Shown here in pieces: positions 43,998 to 52,915 of a stretch of DNA of 55,204 nt. Origin of the DNA: Paenibacillus terrae. GTDB lineage: Bacteria > Bacillota > Bacilli > Paenibacillales > Paenibacillaceae. Location: contig NZ_JTHP01000044.1 of NCBI RefSeq assembly GCF_000943545.1, forward strand, positions 1-55,204. Direction: 5' to 3'. The position numbers were made by a program, and so were the translations under genes. Positions within the stretch are counted from its first letter, which is position 1. Every line of letters begins with the position of its first letter. The notes under the pieces are model-generated. The model searched no databases, had not been told where the DNA came from, and worked only from the letters and a program-made list of their open reading frames with translations.

Positions 43998-44039
43998 GGA
44001 AAAACCGTTGTCGTACCACTTGCATGATACGACAACGGT
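43998..44039 (-). terminator. Terminator after the methyltransferase gene
   Basis: Minus strand ACCGTTGTCGTA / TACGACAACGGT, 12-bp perfect stem, then TTTTTCC. It also insulates the promoter of leader copy 13, whose -35 lies just beside it. Confidence 0.85.
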
Positions 44040-44097
44040 CACTGTCTTATGGAAGGAATAATGTGGTCTATTTCATCATGAGTACAAAGGAACTTTT

Positions 44098-44865
44098 TCA
44101 ATTGCTAACATGAGAGAGGCGTTCATAAATGATCTTGATATAGGATTCAAGCAATTCAAACCCTATATATTTTCGATTTAGCTGGGTCGCTGCGACTGCA
44201 ACTGTTCCAGATCCCATAAAGGGGTCCAGTACTAAGTTATTTGGATGACTTAGAGCCTTTATTATGGGGCGGATCAAGTCGAGAGGAAACTGACATTCGT
44301 GGTTTGTTTTTTCCGGATGATTATGTTTTACATTTGGAATGATCCATACGTCTCCTGGATTCTTACCGAGTGGATTACCAGAAAGTTCCCCCTTTTTGTC
44401 CCCTTTGTAATGTTTTTTACCAGGGTATTTTTGGGGCACACGTATTGAATCAAGGTTGAATGTGTAGTTATCACCTTTGGTAAACCAAAGCACAGTCTCG
44501 TGACGGCCAGACAGTCGATTTTTGCAGTGCAGGCCACTTTCAAAGTGCCATACAATTCGGTTTCTAGGGGTGAATCCAAATTCAATAAAAGTAGCGAATA
44601 GAAGGCAATCGAGAGGATATACTTTCCCATCATCTACATAGCTACCTACTTGATAAGCGATACTTCCCCCGGGTTTCAATACTCTTTCGCAAGCCTGTAT
44701 GATTTCACGCTGCCAGAATAGATAAGCCTCTAGTGCCGTCTTTTTCTCATATGACTTATTCAAATTGTAAGGAGGAGAGGTTATTATCAGATCGACTGAC
44801 TCTGCTTGCATGGCATTCATACCTACTAAACAATCCATTTGCTTCACAATGTTAAAAGTATTCAT
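44098..44865 (-). CDS. DNA methyltransferase (N4-cytosine/N6-adenine)
   Basis: A 255-residue amino-methyltransferase. The catalytic TSPPYNL motif lies near residue 30 and the SAM-binding DPFMGSGTVAVAA near residue 218, so the order is IV then I (beta class). The middle carries RNRIVWHF and GRHETVLWFTKGD segments common in these enzymes. Target sequence cannot be read from the protein. No cognate restriction gene is adjacent, so it is either orphan or an anti-restriction enzyme. The start follows GGAAGGTGGAATCCT. Confidence 0.95.
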   Translation of the reverse strand: MNTFNIVKQMDCLVGMNAMQAESVDLIITSPPYNLNKSYEKKTALEAYLFWQREIIQACERVLKPGGSIAYQVGSYVDDGKVYPLDCLLFATFIEFGFTPRNRIVWHFESGLHCKNRLSGRHETVLWFTKGDNYTFNLDSIRVPQKYPGKKHYKGDKKGELSGNPLGKNPGDVWIIPNVKHNHPEKTNHECQFPLDLIRPIIKALSHPNNLVLDPFMGSGTVAVAATQLNRKYIGFELLESYIKIIYERLSHVSN

Positions 44866-44884
44866 AGGATTCCACCTTCCAAAT

Positions 44885-45030
44885 CAAACAACTGACTTGG
44901 ACAAGGCGGAACTCTGTTGTTGTCCTATCTAAAGAAGGATCTCTTTAGATGCTACTCTTCCCGAACGGGTTGTCAGCAGATCACGCGCCACATTGGACGT
45001 ACTAAGTCGGTATTTAACCACCTGTGATCT
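44885..45030 (-). promoter_or_regulatory. Possible structured leader of the methyltransferase
   Basis: Between the YaaA-like and methyltransferase genes the minus strand can form GATCACAGGTGG..GTGATC with inner pairing, and then ATCTAAAGAG..TTCTTTAGAT. It has an internal GACAACCCG but no U-run and is not a clear copy of the attenuator family. Confidence 0.35.
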
Positions 45031-45162
45031 TCGCACCTTTATCGGAGAAACCCTATTATTATGGATTGATGCATTTTGCATCACCCTTTCGTTGCGCTTT
45101 ATTTCTTCTATACTTCTTATATGAGAGATACCTTTCCCTTAAATATGCAAGCCTCTTAATAA

Positions 45163-46038
45163 TTACGACTTTATCAAGGCAATTTGTAATCGAAACATTG
45201 TCTCGCTGATTCGGTTTGATGTATTTTTGACGTAACCCTGCTTTATTAGCAAAGTAGTTAAACTTGCCATTACTCGACCATTTTTAGAATGGAACTCGGA
45301 CATCTGAGAATTAAATAGATCCGATAGACTACGCAAATTATCCCAATATCTTTGCAAATCCTTTCGTTCTTCTTCACTAATAGATTGTTCGAAATTTTCC
45401 TTAACTGCCTGTGCATGCCTGAATTGTTGCTTATATTGACGCAGGAGCGATCGGATCTCTGAAAAAAGCTTCTCTACTCCATATTTATGAGCGACAGCTG
45501 CATACTCTGTAACAATATGCTCAGCTTCTTGGGGAGTAAAGTATTCTGGAATTGCGATGAGCTTTGCTTTCTCCTTTTGTAGTTCACGCATTCGCTTCAT
45601 TGCACATTCCTGTAGAATTAAATCATTATAGTATTCAGATTTTTTTAGAAGTTGTTTTCCTTCTGCAAAAATCGAATAAGGGATACCTTCATTTTTTAGG
45701 AGAGGGGTGAGAGAATCGGTTATTGATTTCCCTGCATGGATATGGACTTCTGCTGTTGGGTATTGAATTTTCAAAAATCCCATGATCCGCTCTGCAAATT
45801 GTTTTTGAACTTTTTTTTCAGGAGCAGCGTTTATAGGATAATTTTGTATGACTGTATCGTGAGGAATAATTCTTAGTTCATGAAAACTTAAAAAATAAAT
45901 ATGTTCTGTAGGGAATTCGATCACCTTCATGTACTCAAGAGCTGCTTTTACCCAGCGATTCTTATTTCCTGCGTAAAATTGATAAGCAGGGGCAGTGCCA
46001 GTTCGGTTAGATGATTCAATGACTAGAGCTACGTTCAT
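45163..46038 (-). CDS. YaaA/DUF6884-like protein (291 aa)
   Basis: The N-terminal 110 residues resemble DUF6884 and YaaA-type proteins: TGTAPAYQFYAGNKNRWVKA, then IYFLSFHELRIIPHDTVIQN and NYPIN, the pattern (PA..FY..N..W.. then a strand with a surface loop and a x-x-Y) of predicted nucleotide-linked enzymes related to DpdA-like DNA-modifying proteins. The C-terminal half is a long coiled-coil-like helix region (EKLFSEIRSLLRQYKQQFRH). It is encoded just upstream of the methyltransferase, so a DNA-modification link is possible. The start follows AAAGGAAGGATCAT. Confidence 0.6.
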   Translation of the reverse strand: MNVALVIESSNRTGTAPAYQFYAGNKNRWVKAALEYMKVIEFPTEHIYFLSFHELRIIPHDTVIQNYPINAAPEKKVQKQFAERIMGFLKIQYPTAEVHIHAGKSITDSLTPLLKNEGIPYSIFAEGKQLLKKSEYYNDLILQECAMKRMRELQKEKAKLIAIPEYFTPQEAEHIVTEYAAVAHKYGVEKLFSEIRSLLRQYKQQFRHAQAVKENFEQSISEEERKDLQRYWDNLRSLSDLFNSQMSEFHSKNGRVMASLTTLLIKQGYVKNTSNRISETMFRLQIALIKS

Positions 46039-46196
46039 ATGATCCTTCCTTTACTTGGTTATCAAGATGCAATTAACCTATTAAATTATGTTTTCATTAA
46101 TTTGGATAGAGGTTTATGTATCCCCTCTATCCCCACAAAGTTTCTTAAAAAGAGTATTAGGATTTTCATGTTGAAAATTTCCTTTCATACTGAACA

Positions 46197-46313
46197 TCAA
46201 TAAAAGTCTTTACCTTCTTTGGCAATTCCTAATTTATATTTAATTGCAAATATGAACCCTTGGTCTTTCCCGAATACATACCAATCTTTTACGAAAAATA
46301 AAATCCTCTTCAT
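46197..46313 (-). CDS. Small protein (38 aa) behind leader copy 14
   Basis: ATG at 46313 after AAAGAGGATGGTATCA: MKRILFFVKDWYVFGKDQGF then IFAIKYKLGIAKEGKDFY. Basic and aromatic. It is the first reading frame after the leader, and the ribosome site is good, so it is probably the gene the leader controls. A further 24-codon frame follows at about 46190-46115. Confidence 0.55.
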   Translation of the reverse strand: MKRILFFVKDWYVFGKDQGFIFAIKYKLGIAKEGKDFY

Positions 46314-46399
46314 TGATACCATCCTCTTTTTTTATAATTCACCATTGGAACTTAGTTTTGATAAACTAAACACATTAATTCGAATAGCCTAAAATTTAA

Positions 46400-46520
46400 G
46401 AACACAAAAAAACGCATTCTTTTCTAACGATTAATTGCCATGAGGCGAATTCAGTGTCAACTGATTAATCATTTGAAATAAATGCGTTATACATGATTTC
46501 CATTAAGCGTTTGCAGTGGA
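46400..46520 (-). promoter_or_regulatory. Attenuator leader copy 14
   Basis: Hairpin TCCA-CTGCAAACGCTTAA-TGGA at 46520-46499 keeps the GCAAxCGC core. Terminator stem ATAACGCATTTATTTCAAATG..AAAGAATGCGTTTTTTTGTG. A possible -10 (TACGAT) is at 46542-46547; no clear -35. Confidence 0.65.
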
Positions 46521-46603
46521 GTAAAATTAATGAATGAGTAGATCGTAGGATTTATGAAAATAAAACATTTTATTTTCTCGGGGGATGGCTTTATCATTAG
46601 GAT

Positions 46604-46640
46604 AAAAAGGTTTGGCAATAAAATTTCCAAACCTTTATTT
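46604..46640 (-). terminator. Terminator after the 46647-46832 gene
   Basis: Minus strand AAAGGTTTGG..CCAAACCTTTTT. Strong. Confidence 0.8.
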
Positions 46641-46646
46641 AGAATA

Positions 46647-46832
46647 TTACCCCTGTAATGTTACTTGTAAAGCAGACTTAACCTTTTCAATTACTTCAAT
46701 CCGATTTTGGCCTTCTGGATTAAGTCCGACTTTTTCACAGACTGACAGGAAGCAACCATTCAGGGTTGATTCATACAAATACTTAACCCCGTTCAGTTCA
46801 ACCATCATTCGATAGGCTATTCGCGCATCCAT
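46647..46832 (-). CDS. Small unknown protein (61 aa)
   Basis: Not recognised. MDARIAYRMMVELNGVKYLY then QNRIEVIEKVKSALQVTLQG: a strand pair followed by a helix. The start follows AATGAAGGAGTTCATGTA. Last gene of a three-gene unit with 46935-47114 and 47111-47674, ending in a strong terminator. Confidence 0.6.
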   Translation of the reverse strand: MDARIAYRMMVELNGVKYLYESTLNGCFLSVCEKVGLNPEGQNRIEVIEKVKSALQVTLQG

Positions 46833-46934
46833 TACATGAACTCCTTCATTTTGTTCCTCTATTCGTCCATAGCAACTTTTATCGTTTTCACTATCTTTAA
46901 TTTTGCTGAAGTTGTTAAATTAATTCAATTTAAT

Positions 46935-47114
46935 TTACTTTATCGTTCCAGCGTTGAACCCTACAGTTGTTTTCTTTTTACGCAGGTACTCCTGCATGAG
47001 ACGATCTCGTTCTTCTCGCTCCTCAGCATTTTGTGGAGGGATGGCAAGAACACCGTTTCCGGCCTCAGATAATTCTTCAAAGACATGGACAATATCATTT
47101 TTACTCTTGTTCAT
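46935..47114 (-). CDS. Small charged protein (59 aa)
   Basis: ATG at 47114 after GAGGAGGAGTTTTC, overlapping the stop of the GNAT-like gene (ATGA type). Product MNKSKNDIVHVFEELSEAGN then EEREERDRLMQEYLRKKKT, mainly a charged helix. The overlap and strong ribosome site support a real coupled gene. Function unknown. Confidence 0.65.
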   Translation of the reverse strand: MNKSKNDIVHVFEELSEAGNGVLAIPPQNAEEREERDRLMQEYLRKKKTTVGFNAGTIK

Positions 47115-47674
47115 GAAAACTCCTCCTCATTGAAATAAATATCAACTAACTCTTTGGCTTTGGGAGTTTCAATCGCCATAAGGTGACCACCAATAATGAT
47201 TGCTCCAAGCTTATCTTGATAATGTTCGATTAGTTTCGTTTTGGAAGTGAAGGAAACCACCCCATCAAAACCATAGTCAAAAGAAAATTTACAAGCAATC
47301 GCAAATAAATGTGCTCCTACTCCAATAAAGACTTTATCGGAGGAACCCACATTCCAAGGTGCACTTTCGACAAGGAAAACGTCGATATATCCTTCTGCGA
47401 TTTGGAAACTAATTAAGCCTTGGATATCAGTTGATCCCTTAATTAAAAGTTTATAAACTTGTCGGTCTGAAACAGAAAACTCCTGTTTCCAGTCAAAATT
47501 CACCCAACCCATTTTTTTGGTTAGCATTTTCAAATCTGATTTCAGCAACGGCTCAAAGGTCGTCTTATATTCTTCCCCAGATTCACGATGAATTAAACAA
47601 GGAGTCAATTCATCAATAATAACGTCTACAGATTGTGAAACATCCTTAGGTTTAATGATTTTTTCAAGATTCAT
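47111..47674 (-). CDS. GNAT-like protein (187 aa)
   Basis: Start at the ATG at 47674 (MNLEKIIKPKD), with AGGAGGT upstream at longish spacing; the open frame up to 47806 is leader RNA. The C-terminal half has VGAHLFAIACKFSFDYGFDG then VVSFTSKTKLIEHYQDKLGA, the acetyl-CoA-binding helix and the following strand/helix of a GNAT acetyltransferase with the usual Y..LGA ending. The N-terminal half is less typical. Substrate unknown. First gene behind attenuator leader copy 15. Confidence 0.65.
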   Translation of the reverse strand: MNLEKIIKPKDVSQSVDVIIDELTPCLIHRESGEEYKTTFEPLLKSDLKMLTKKMGWVNFDWKQEFSVSDRQVYKLLIKGSTDIQGLISFQIAEGYIDVFLVESAPWNVGSSDKVFIGVGAHLFAIACKFSFDYGFDGVVSFTSKTKLIEHYQDKLGAIIIGGHLMAIETPKAKELVDIYFNEEEFS

Positions 47675-47720
47675 AATGTAATACTTACCTCCTATTATAA
47701 CACTTTTTTGTTCTTTGAGT

Positions 47721-47862
47721 GGAGTTACAAGCACCAACAAAAAAAGAAGCGCCTCTGGAACGAGTGACCGTACTGTAGGCAAATTTCTAGCCTTAAGGTA
47801 GATCAATCGCTTGTCATAGCGCTTCTTTAGTAAATATGACTCATCAGGCGCATGCCAGAGTC
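47721..47862 (-). promoter_or_regulatory. Attenuator leader copy 15
   Basis: Promoter TTGATA (47911-47916), 18 bases, TGATAGGAT (-10 at 47887-47892). Hairpin GACTC-TGGCATGCGCCTGAT-GAGTC at 47862-47838. Terminator stem AAGAAGCGCTATGACAAGCG..CGTTCCAGAGGCGCTTCTTTTTTTG. Box diverged to TGTAACTCC. Gene starts at 47674. Confidence 0.85.
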
Positions 47863-47997
47863 TGGATGTCGGATTATAATATAATTATCCTATCATAATA
47901 GAAAGTATCTTATCAAGAAATAGAAATTATCGGGGAATGCGCTTAGAGGGTGGATGCTTTCTTTGGAGAAACCAGCTCATTCTTAAAACATTAAACT

Positions 47998-48030
47998 AAA
48001 AAGCCTGCCATTTATCCGGCAAGCTAATCA
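47998..48030 (-). terminator. Terminator after the TerD-like gene
   Basis: Minus strand AGCTTGCCGGATAAATGGCAGGCT then TTTTTAG. Strong. Confidence 0.8.
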
Positions 48031-48085
48031 AATTTCCTTTAATGATTATCGTTCGAACATCTGACAGGTGCAAGCTCTTAAGGTT

Positions 48086-49243
48086 TTACTTAAATTCTTT
48101 CGAACCGACATCCATTTTGAACGATCCATCATCATAGAGAAGTGGACTGTGCTCTACCATACTGCGAGAATATTTCTCTACGTGGCTGACTATCATCTCA
48201 TTGGGTCCAGTAAAATCGATATGGGCAATAGCTACCCAATACGAAAAGCTGTTTCTCTTATGAAGAGGAGTTGCGATAACCTGCCCTTGATGATTATCAA
48301 CAACAGCACGAACTTTCATGGATTTAAAGCTGCCGAAACCATTACTGACTGCACTATAGGCGGTAAATATAACAAAACGTAAGGCTGCTGGTTGATGAAT
48401 AATGATTGTTTCTTTGCCATGAGCCAAAGCATCACCATCAAGTTGAATATACGGAGCACTATGGGGGGAACCGAGATTGCGGTAATAAATTTTTCCTACT
48501 TCATTGTCTTTCGTCACATAAAAACAATACAGATCTAAATCCTTCATGGTCTCCCACTCTAGAGTGGCTGTAACTTTCTCTGATTTATGTATGTTGATAC
48601 TCTCTTTTTTCTTAAGCTCAAGTTTCATTGGTGTTACCACCTCAGGAATTGTGAGTGGGGCTCTATCGACTTCAGCAGGTATTTCGTTTTGTGTCGTTTC
48701 AGATACTTCAAGACCAAAATTTTTTACTAGTGCAGTAAGACCACCGTTGAACCCACTACCCACTGCGTTAAATTTCCATTCTCCTTTATGTAGGTAAAGT
48801 TCCCCTATGACAATGGCCGTCTCTTTATTGAGCTCTTCACTAAAGTTAAAACTTGCAACTTCATCTCCGCTCACAGGATTATATATACGACATAAGGCAT
48901 CACTGACATTGGAGAAGGATTGTCCTGTAGTTTCACCTTCATGAATGGTAAGTGTGAAGGCGATCTTCTCAATATCGAAAGGGATCTTTTTTACTGAAAT
49001 CCGAATGACCTCAAGAGATCCATCTGCGGGACCAGAATGGCTTACAGCATGTTCCCTGCTTATTTGCTGGTTATAAAAGATCATATCCTCGTCTCGTGTT
49101 ACAAATGCCCAAAGAATTTAAAAGGAAAGCAGATGCATTGATATCTATATCCGGAGATATAGTTTTCCAAGTGAGTCCAATCGCGATTTCCTCAAAATCC
49201 TCCCTTTTGTAACATCTATTTTTTGGCCCTTTGTGGTGATCAC
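48086..49243 (-). pseudogene. TerD-family protein, N-terminus frameshifted
   Basis: The open frame from 49084 begins inside a TerD domain (EKIAFTLTIHEGETTGQSFS, then ETAIVIGELYLHKGEWKFNA and VGSGFNGGLTALVKNFGLEV). The missing N-terminus is found upstream in other frames: GTG at 49243 after AGGAGTGATTAAT reads VITTKGQKIDVTKG, then after one indel IAIGLTWKTISPDIDINASA and FLLNSLGIC, then after a second indel TRDEDMIFYNQQ. A second beta domain follows (KVTATLEWETMKDLDLYCFY). TerD proteins are calcium-binding stress proteins of tellurite-resistance operons. Two indels make it a pseudogene unless they are sequencing errors; 332 residues stay open. Confidence 0.8.
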
Positions 49244-49725
49244 ATTAATCACTCCTAGATAGGGATGGTTGCAATGTTATATTTTCCGAGTAAAGCACAC
49301 GTGTATTAAATTGAGAAAGTCATCTTAAAGAGTGACTCTCTGCATTTTGCCTACCTTAAAGCAGGATCATGAAGAGGCGCATCTTCCCCTCTCCTATACG
49401 GTAATGGTGAACGTAGAGAGGGATTCCTCTCTTAGATATTGAGTTTATAGGCCTGATAGCTTGTCGAGAAATGATAAATCATATAAATCCATGGGTTATG
49501 ATCGAAAATACGACCATAATACATAGGAAAGTCACTTAAATGTATAAGAATGATGGATGAAACCCATTATTCTCTCTATTTAGGTAATGGCGACTAGATT
49601 GCCTATTGCGGATCTGCTTGAAATTATAGATTATTTTCTCACAAGCTGAGCTATATTTGGACTCTATAATAGGTACTTAGGAAAGCAATTATAACTCAAA
49701 ATGAAAGGAAGCGGGGTTAGAATCT
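49244..49725. other. Intergenic region between TerD-like and the 615-aa gene
   Basis: Divergent promoter region. It shows several short dyads (for example CCTCTC..GAGAGG near 49390-49433) but no coding sequence, U-run terminator or recognised attenuator copy. Confidence 0.5.
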
Positions 49726-51573
49726 ATGGAGCGACATCTAAACAAAATGATAAAAGAACTTCTGAAGGAAGCGGGGCTTGATCCAGACAGTCCTAGCTTC
49801 ATACATGATCCAGCGTATGCACCTTTCAAACACACATATATGCTCGTGACAGATTTGGGGCTTACCACTGTGGACTACTACATCTGGAAAAAATGGTTGT
49901 CTGAAGAACAGAGAAACAAGCATAAGCGAAGCATATTTGACATGGGGGTAAGCGATAAGCCTCAAATACTAACCCATTCTATGTTGTATAAGGAGATAGC
50001 TAATGAGGAATTAGCAGATGATGAAGTTGTAAGGCAGAAAATCGTTGGTGAAAAAAGCAGTATCAAATCAAAACTGAAAGAGGCTTTGAACTTTAATCTG
50101 GATAGGTTTGGACCAGAACAAGATTATGAGAAACTGAAGCTTTTGAATCTGCTTTATTGGTACGAGAAGTCTCCAAAGAATCCAGAGAAGGTAAATCTCC
50201 TAGCGGTTCTCTCCGTGCCTTCCATGGTCAACCAAGATCAGCGGCTAGAGGGTAGAGAAACTCCTTACGGCAGAATCCTGACGGAATTAAAGTTTGAAGT
50301 ACGAAAAGAAGTAGATGATTCTTTTGCTATTGAAGTGGCAAAAAATACGAGCAATATCATTAATAGCTGGAACTATGGACACTTCAATGTTATTCATCTG
50401 GTCAATCGGGATATTTCTACATCGGATAGTAGAAGTGAACTCGAAAATATATTGAAACACCTTCGAGAGGTGCTTGATATGGTTAGAGTGGATGACAGTT
50501 CTATAGAGTATGAGTCCAACTTGATGGATGCGTTCTATCTGAAAGTTCATCAATTGGACAAAACGACGAGATTAGAAGATATGCGAAAGGCTATATCACA
50601 TATTTGCCACTCTTCTCACACTCAAAAACTCCTAATTGGTAATGGTACGAAACCACTTCCTTATGAGGATGGCTTAATTGATGATTTGAAGGGATATGCC
50701 GAGGTTAATCTGGAGAGGATTACACAGTTGGCATATGGTAGAAAAGAGATTACAAAATCAGAGCTGATCTTTATTAAGCGGAAACTAGAGAGAGTTGAAA
50801 CATTGCTAACGATTTTTAATAAGCAGCGAGTTAGTGCCTATTCTCATTCGCTAACCATGACCTTCTTAATTGCTGCATTACAGGAGATCATTCTTTCAGA
50901 ATGTTCTGATGAAGGCGATTCTGAAACGTCTTATGTATATAAATATTATAAGTCTAAACAAACAGTCCGAACCTTATCATCTGCTCTTAAAAACTTTGAC
51001 GTAGAAAGAAATGTTGAGGAAGAAATTTATGAAGTTCTTTGGGTGACGAAAATCGAAAGACGAATGTATGCTCTTAAGGGAAGACTTGATCTATATTTGC
51101 TCTCAGTAGAGATTGGAGAACAAATTAATCAGATCATAAAAATAATTACAAGAGTTCCTCATTTAGCTACCATGTATGCACTTCATAATTATTTTACTGA
51201 TCAGCTTATGCTTACGGAGAAAAAAACGATTGGCCAATATCAAAATGAGTTCACTACAGCTATTAAAGAAAAGACAAACTTTGATTGTATTATTCGGACT
51301 AGGCGGATATTTAGTTTGTTTGATGACGAGGATGTATGTAAGGGGTTCACAGGTCTTATGATCTGCGCCATTAATGGACTACTTGACCTAACTAAATGGA
51401 ATCGTGAAGGTGAAGTGTACAAAACAGTCATTTACAACCATCGTATTGAAATTGAAATTAATCGACAACAGCGGCAGTTCATTCTTCACAAGTCAAGGAA
51501 ATTTACAAACGGTGATGAAATAAAAGAGCTTCAGAATAATGGATTAAGTAAAATGGTGATAAATAAATTATAA
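49726..51573 (+). CDS. Unknown large protein, plus strand (615 aa)
   Basis: Not recognised. Largely helical and charged throughout; the N-terminus (MERHLNKMIKELLKEAGLDP) is amphipathic. No nucleotide-binding loop, cysteine cluster or membrane segment was seen. The region LKRVETLLTIFNKQRVSAYS and the following TFLIAALQEIILSEC are long helices. The start follows GAAAGGAAGCGGGGTTAGAATCT. One of only four intact plus-strand genes, with its own terminator at 51624. Composition matches the plasmid backbone. Confidence 0.7.
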   Translation: MERHLNKMIKELLKEAGLDPDSPSFIHDPAYAPFKHTYMLVTDLGLTTVDYYIWKKWLSEEQRNKHKRSIFDMGVSDKPQILTHSMLYKEIANEELADDEVVRQKIVGEKSSIKSKLKEALNFNLDRFGPEQDYEKLKLLNLLYWYEKSPKNPEKVNLLAVLSVPSMVNQDQRLEGRETPYGRILTELKFEVRKEVDDSFAIEVAKNTSNIINSWNYGHFNVIHLVNRDISTSDSRSELENILKHLREVLDMVRVDDSSIEYESNLMDAFYLKVHQLDKTTRLEDMRKAISHICHSSHTQKLLIGNGTKPLPYEDGLIDDLKGYAEVNLERITQLAYGRKEITKSELIFIKRKLERVETLLTIFNKQRVSAYSHSLTMTFLIAALQEIILSECSDEGDSETSYVYKYYKSKQTVRTLSSALKNFDVERNVEEEIYEVLWVTKIERRMYALKGRLDLYLLSVEIGEQINQIIKIITRVPHLATMYALHNYFTDQLMLTEKKTIGQYQNEFTTAIKEKTNFDCIIRTRRIFSLFDDEDVCKGFTGLMICAINGLLDLTKWNREGEVYKTVIYNHRIEIEINRQQRQFILHKSRKFTNGDEIKELQNNGLSKMVINKL

Positions 51574-51623
51574 CATACCCCTTATTGAGCTAATACTCAC
51601 TTTTTAACGGATGGATGGAAATA

Positions 51624-51666
51624 AAAGCAGCTCCTCCTGCAGGTATAAAGGGGGAGCTGCTTTTAT
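51624..51666. terminator. Bidirectional terminator
   Basis: AAAAGCAGCTCC..GGGAGCTGCTTTT, symmetric A- and T-tracts, after the plus-strand gene at 49726-51573. 51667-51910 shows nothing else. Confidence 0.85.
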
Positions 51667-51910
51667 GACTTAGGTTGTCATCGCAAATATTCCTACGCTA
51701 TTCAACTTGGATCTTAGGAGCTGGAACCCGGTATCGATTATAGTTCTCATGATTAGATGAGAGTTTGTATCCGCGAACGTCGTAACATAAATGCCTATAT
51801 TTCATCCCTCATGTATGAAGGTATTTGTTCTTCAAGTTAAACACGGTACCTAGTTAAGGGTTAAGTATAGGAATCGTTTATGACATGAATCTATGATATG
51901 AAAAAAGCTA

Positions 51911-52915
51911 CTATTTTCTTTCTTCTTGACTCTGATGGAATACAGCGGCAGATCGATCAAGTAATGATTGAGGTATAGCTGTCACAACAGGAGGTGTTTT
52001 TTCCTCTTTGAAGTAGTGATGTTGAATGACGGATTCATGTAGTAACCAGATCGATCCTGATTGCCTCAGGAGGCCCATCTCCATATATCTACCTAATTGA
52101 TCTCGGTGGATGTCTTTCCTGATTTGACCGGGTGTAAGGGCGTGACGAGTCTCAGCTTCACTAGTTGTGATTACTTGTTCAATTGTATGTTTACATCTCT
52201 TGCATAACGTAAAGTGTCCCAATAATATAGGGAGCCCCGGCTCTTTAATCCATCCATTGCATTGACTGCATCGAAACGGATGTGTACCGCCTTTAATTAT
52301 ACTTAATCGGTTCTCATAGTCTCTTATTTGTGCATCTAAGCTAAACATCTGCCAAGTAGCGCCAACTAGAGAATCCTTTATATCACTAATTATTCTATGC
52401 TGTGTTTGAAGTAATTGCAGATGTTTCTCCATCTCTTCGATCCATGTTAATTCAAAATGGTTTTTACTGCGGCCGGCATCATAAAAGAGTTCTAGCAGTA
52501 CTTCATGAACAAGCCAACATTTACCTGACTTGCGTATGAGTGAGGTGTCTTTTAGAGAATGAAGTATTTTGTTGCAATCGGTCTTTACTGTTCCAACTTT
52601 CATGGATCTGCGCTCTTCCATTTCTTTAGTATTCATCACTTGGGAGATTGTTTTGAGACACCGGTAACATATGTTGTGATGTCCAAAGGTCACAGAATGG
52701 TCGCTCTCCTTAATTGGTCCTAGACATTGGGTACATTTTAATGGCGAATAGCTGGTCTTGAGCTTCTCATAACGTAATTCTGCATCGCGAATCATCGCGT
52801 TGATACTGAATATATGATACGGGGCATCAGGCAATTCATGTTTTAAAGCGAGTATCTCTTCTTTCTTCTGATTTAGCATGATTATTTTCTGTTGTGAATT
52901 ATCAATTAATGACAT
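51911..52915 (-). CDS. Duplicated zinc-ribbon protein (334 aa)
   Basis: Start at the ATG at 52915 (MSLIDNSQQ) after AGAGGGGAAGTTTA; the frame extends to 52960 without a ribosome site. The protein is two copies of one unit of about 165 residues: a helix, then APYHIFSINAMIRDAE (second copy ATWQMFSLDAQIRDYE), then a zinc ribbon KCTQC..ICYRC (RCSQC..LCKRC), then TVKTDCNKI (IRKDIHRDQ) and a short winged-helix-like CWLVHE (IWLLHE) end. A DNA-binding or adaptor role is likely; no enzyme motif. Single-gene unit. Confidence 0.75.
   Translation of the reverse strand: MSLIDNSQQKIIMLNQKKEEILALKHELPDAPYHIFSINAMIRDAELRYEKLKTSYSPLKCTQCLGPIKESDHSVTFGHHNICYRCLKTISQVMNTKEMEERRSMKVGTVKTDCNKILHSLKDTSLIRKSGKCWLVHEVLLELFYDAGRSKNHFELTWIEEMEKHLQLLQTQHRIISDIKDSLVGATWQMFSLDAQIRDYENRLSIIKGGTHPFRCSQCNGWIKEPGLPILLGHFTLCKRCKHTIEQVITTSEAETRHALTPGQIRKDIHRDQLGRYMEMGLLRQSGSIWLLHESVIQHHYFKEEKTPPVVTAIPQSLLDRSAAVFHQSQEERK

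Noticed and set aside
3013..47862. The repeated leaders as a MITE or other mobile repeat
   Set aside because: Copies differ in most bases yet keep pairing, always point the same way and sit directly before start codons; there are no target duplications.
3013..47862. The leaders as T-box or a known riboswitch
   Set aside because: No T-box sequence (AGGGUGGNACCGCG-like), and no S-box, purine, lysine, glycine or PreQ1 signature was seen; the downstream genes are unrelated to metabolism.
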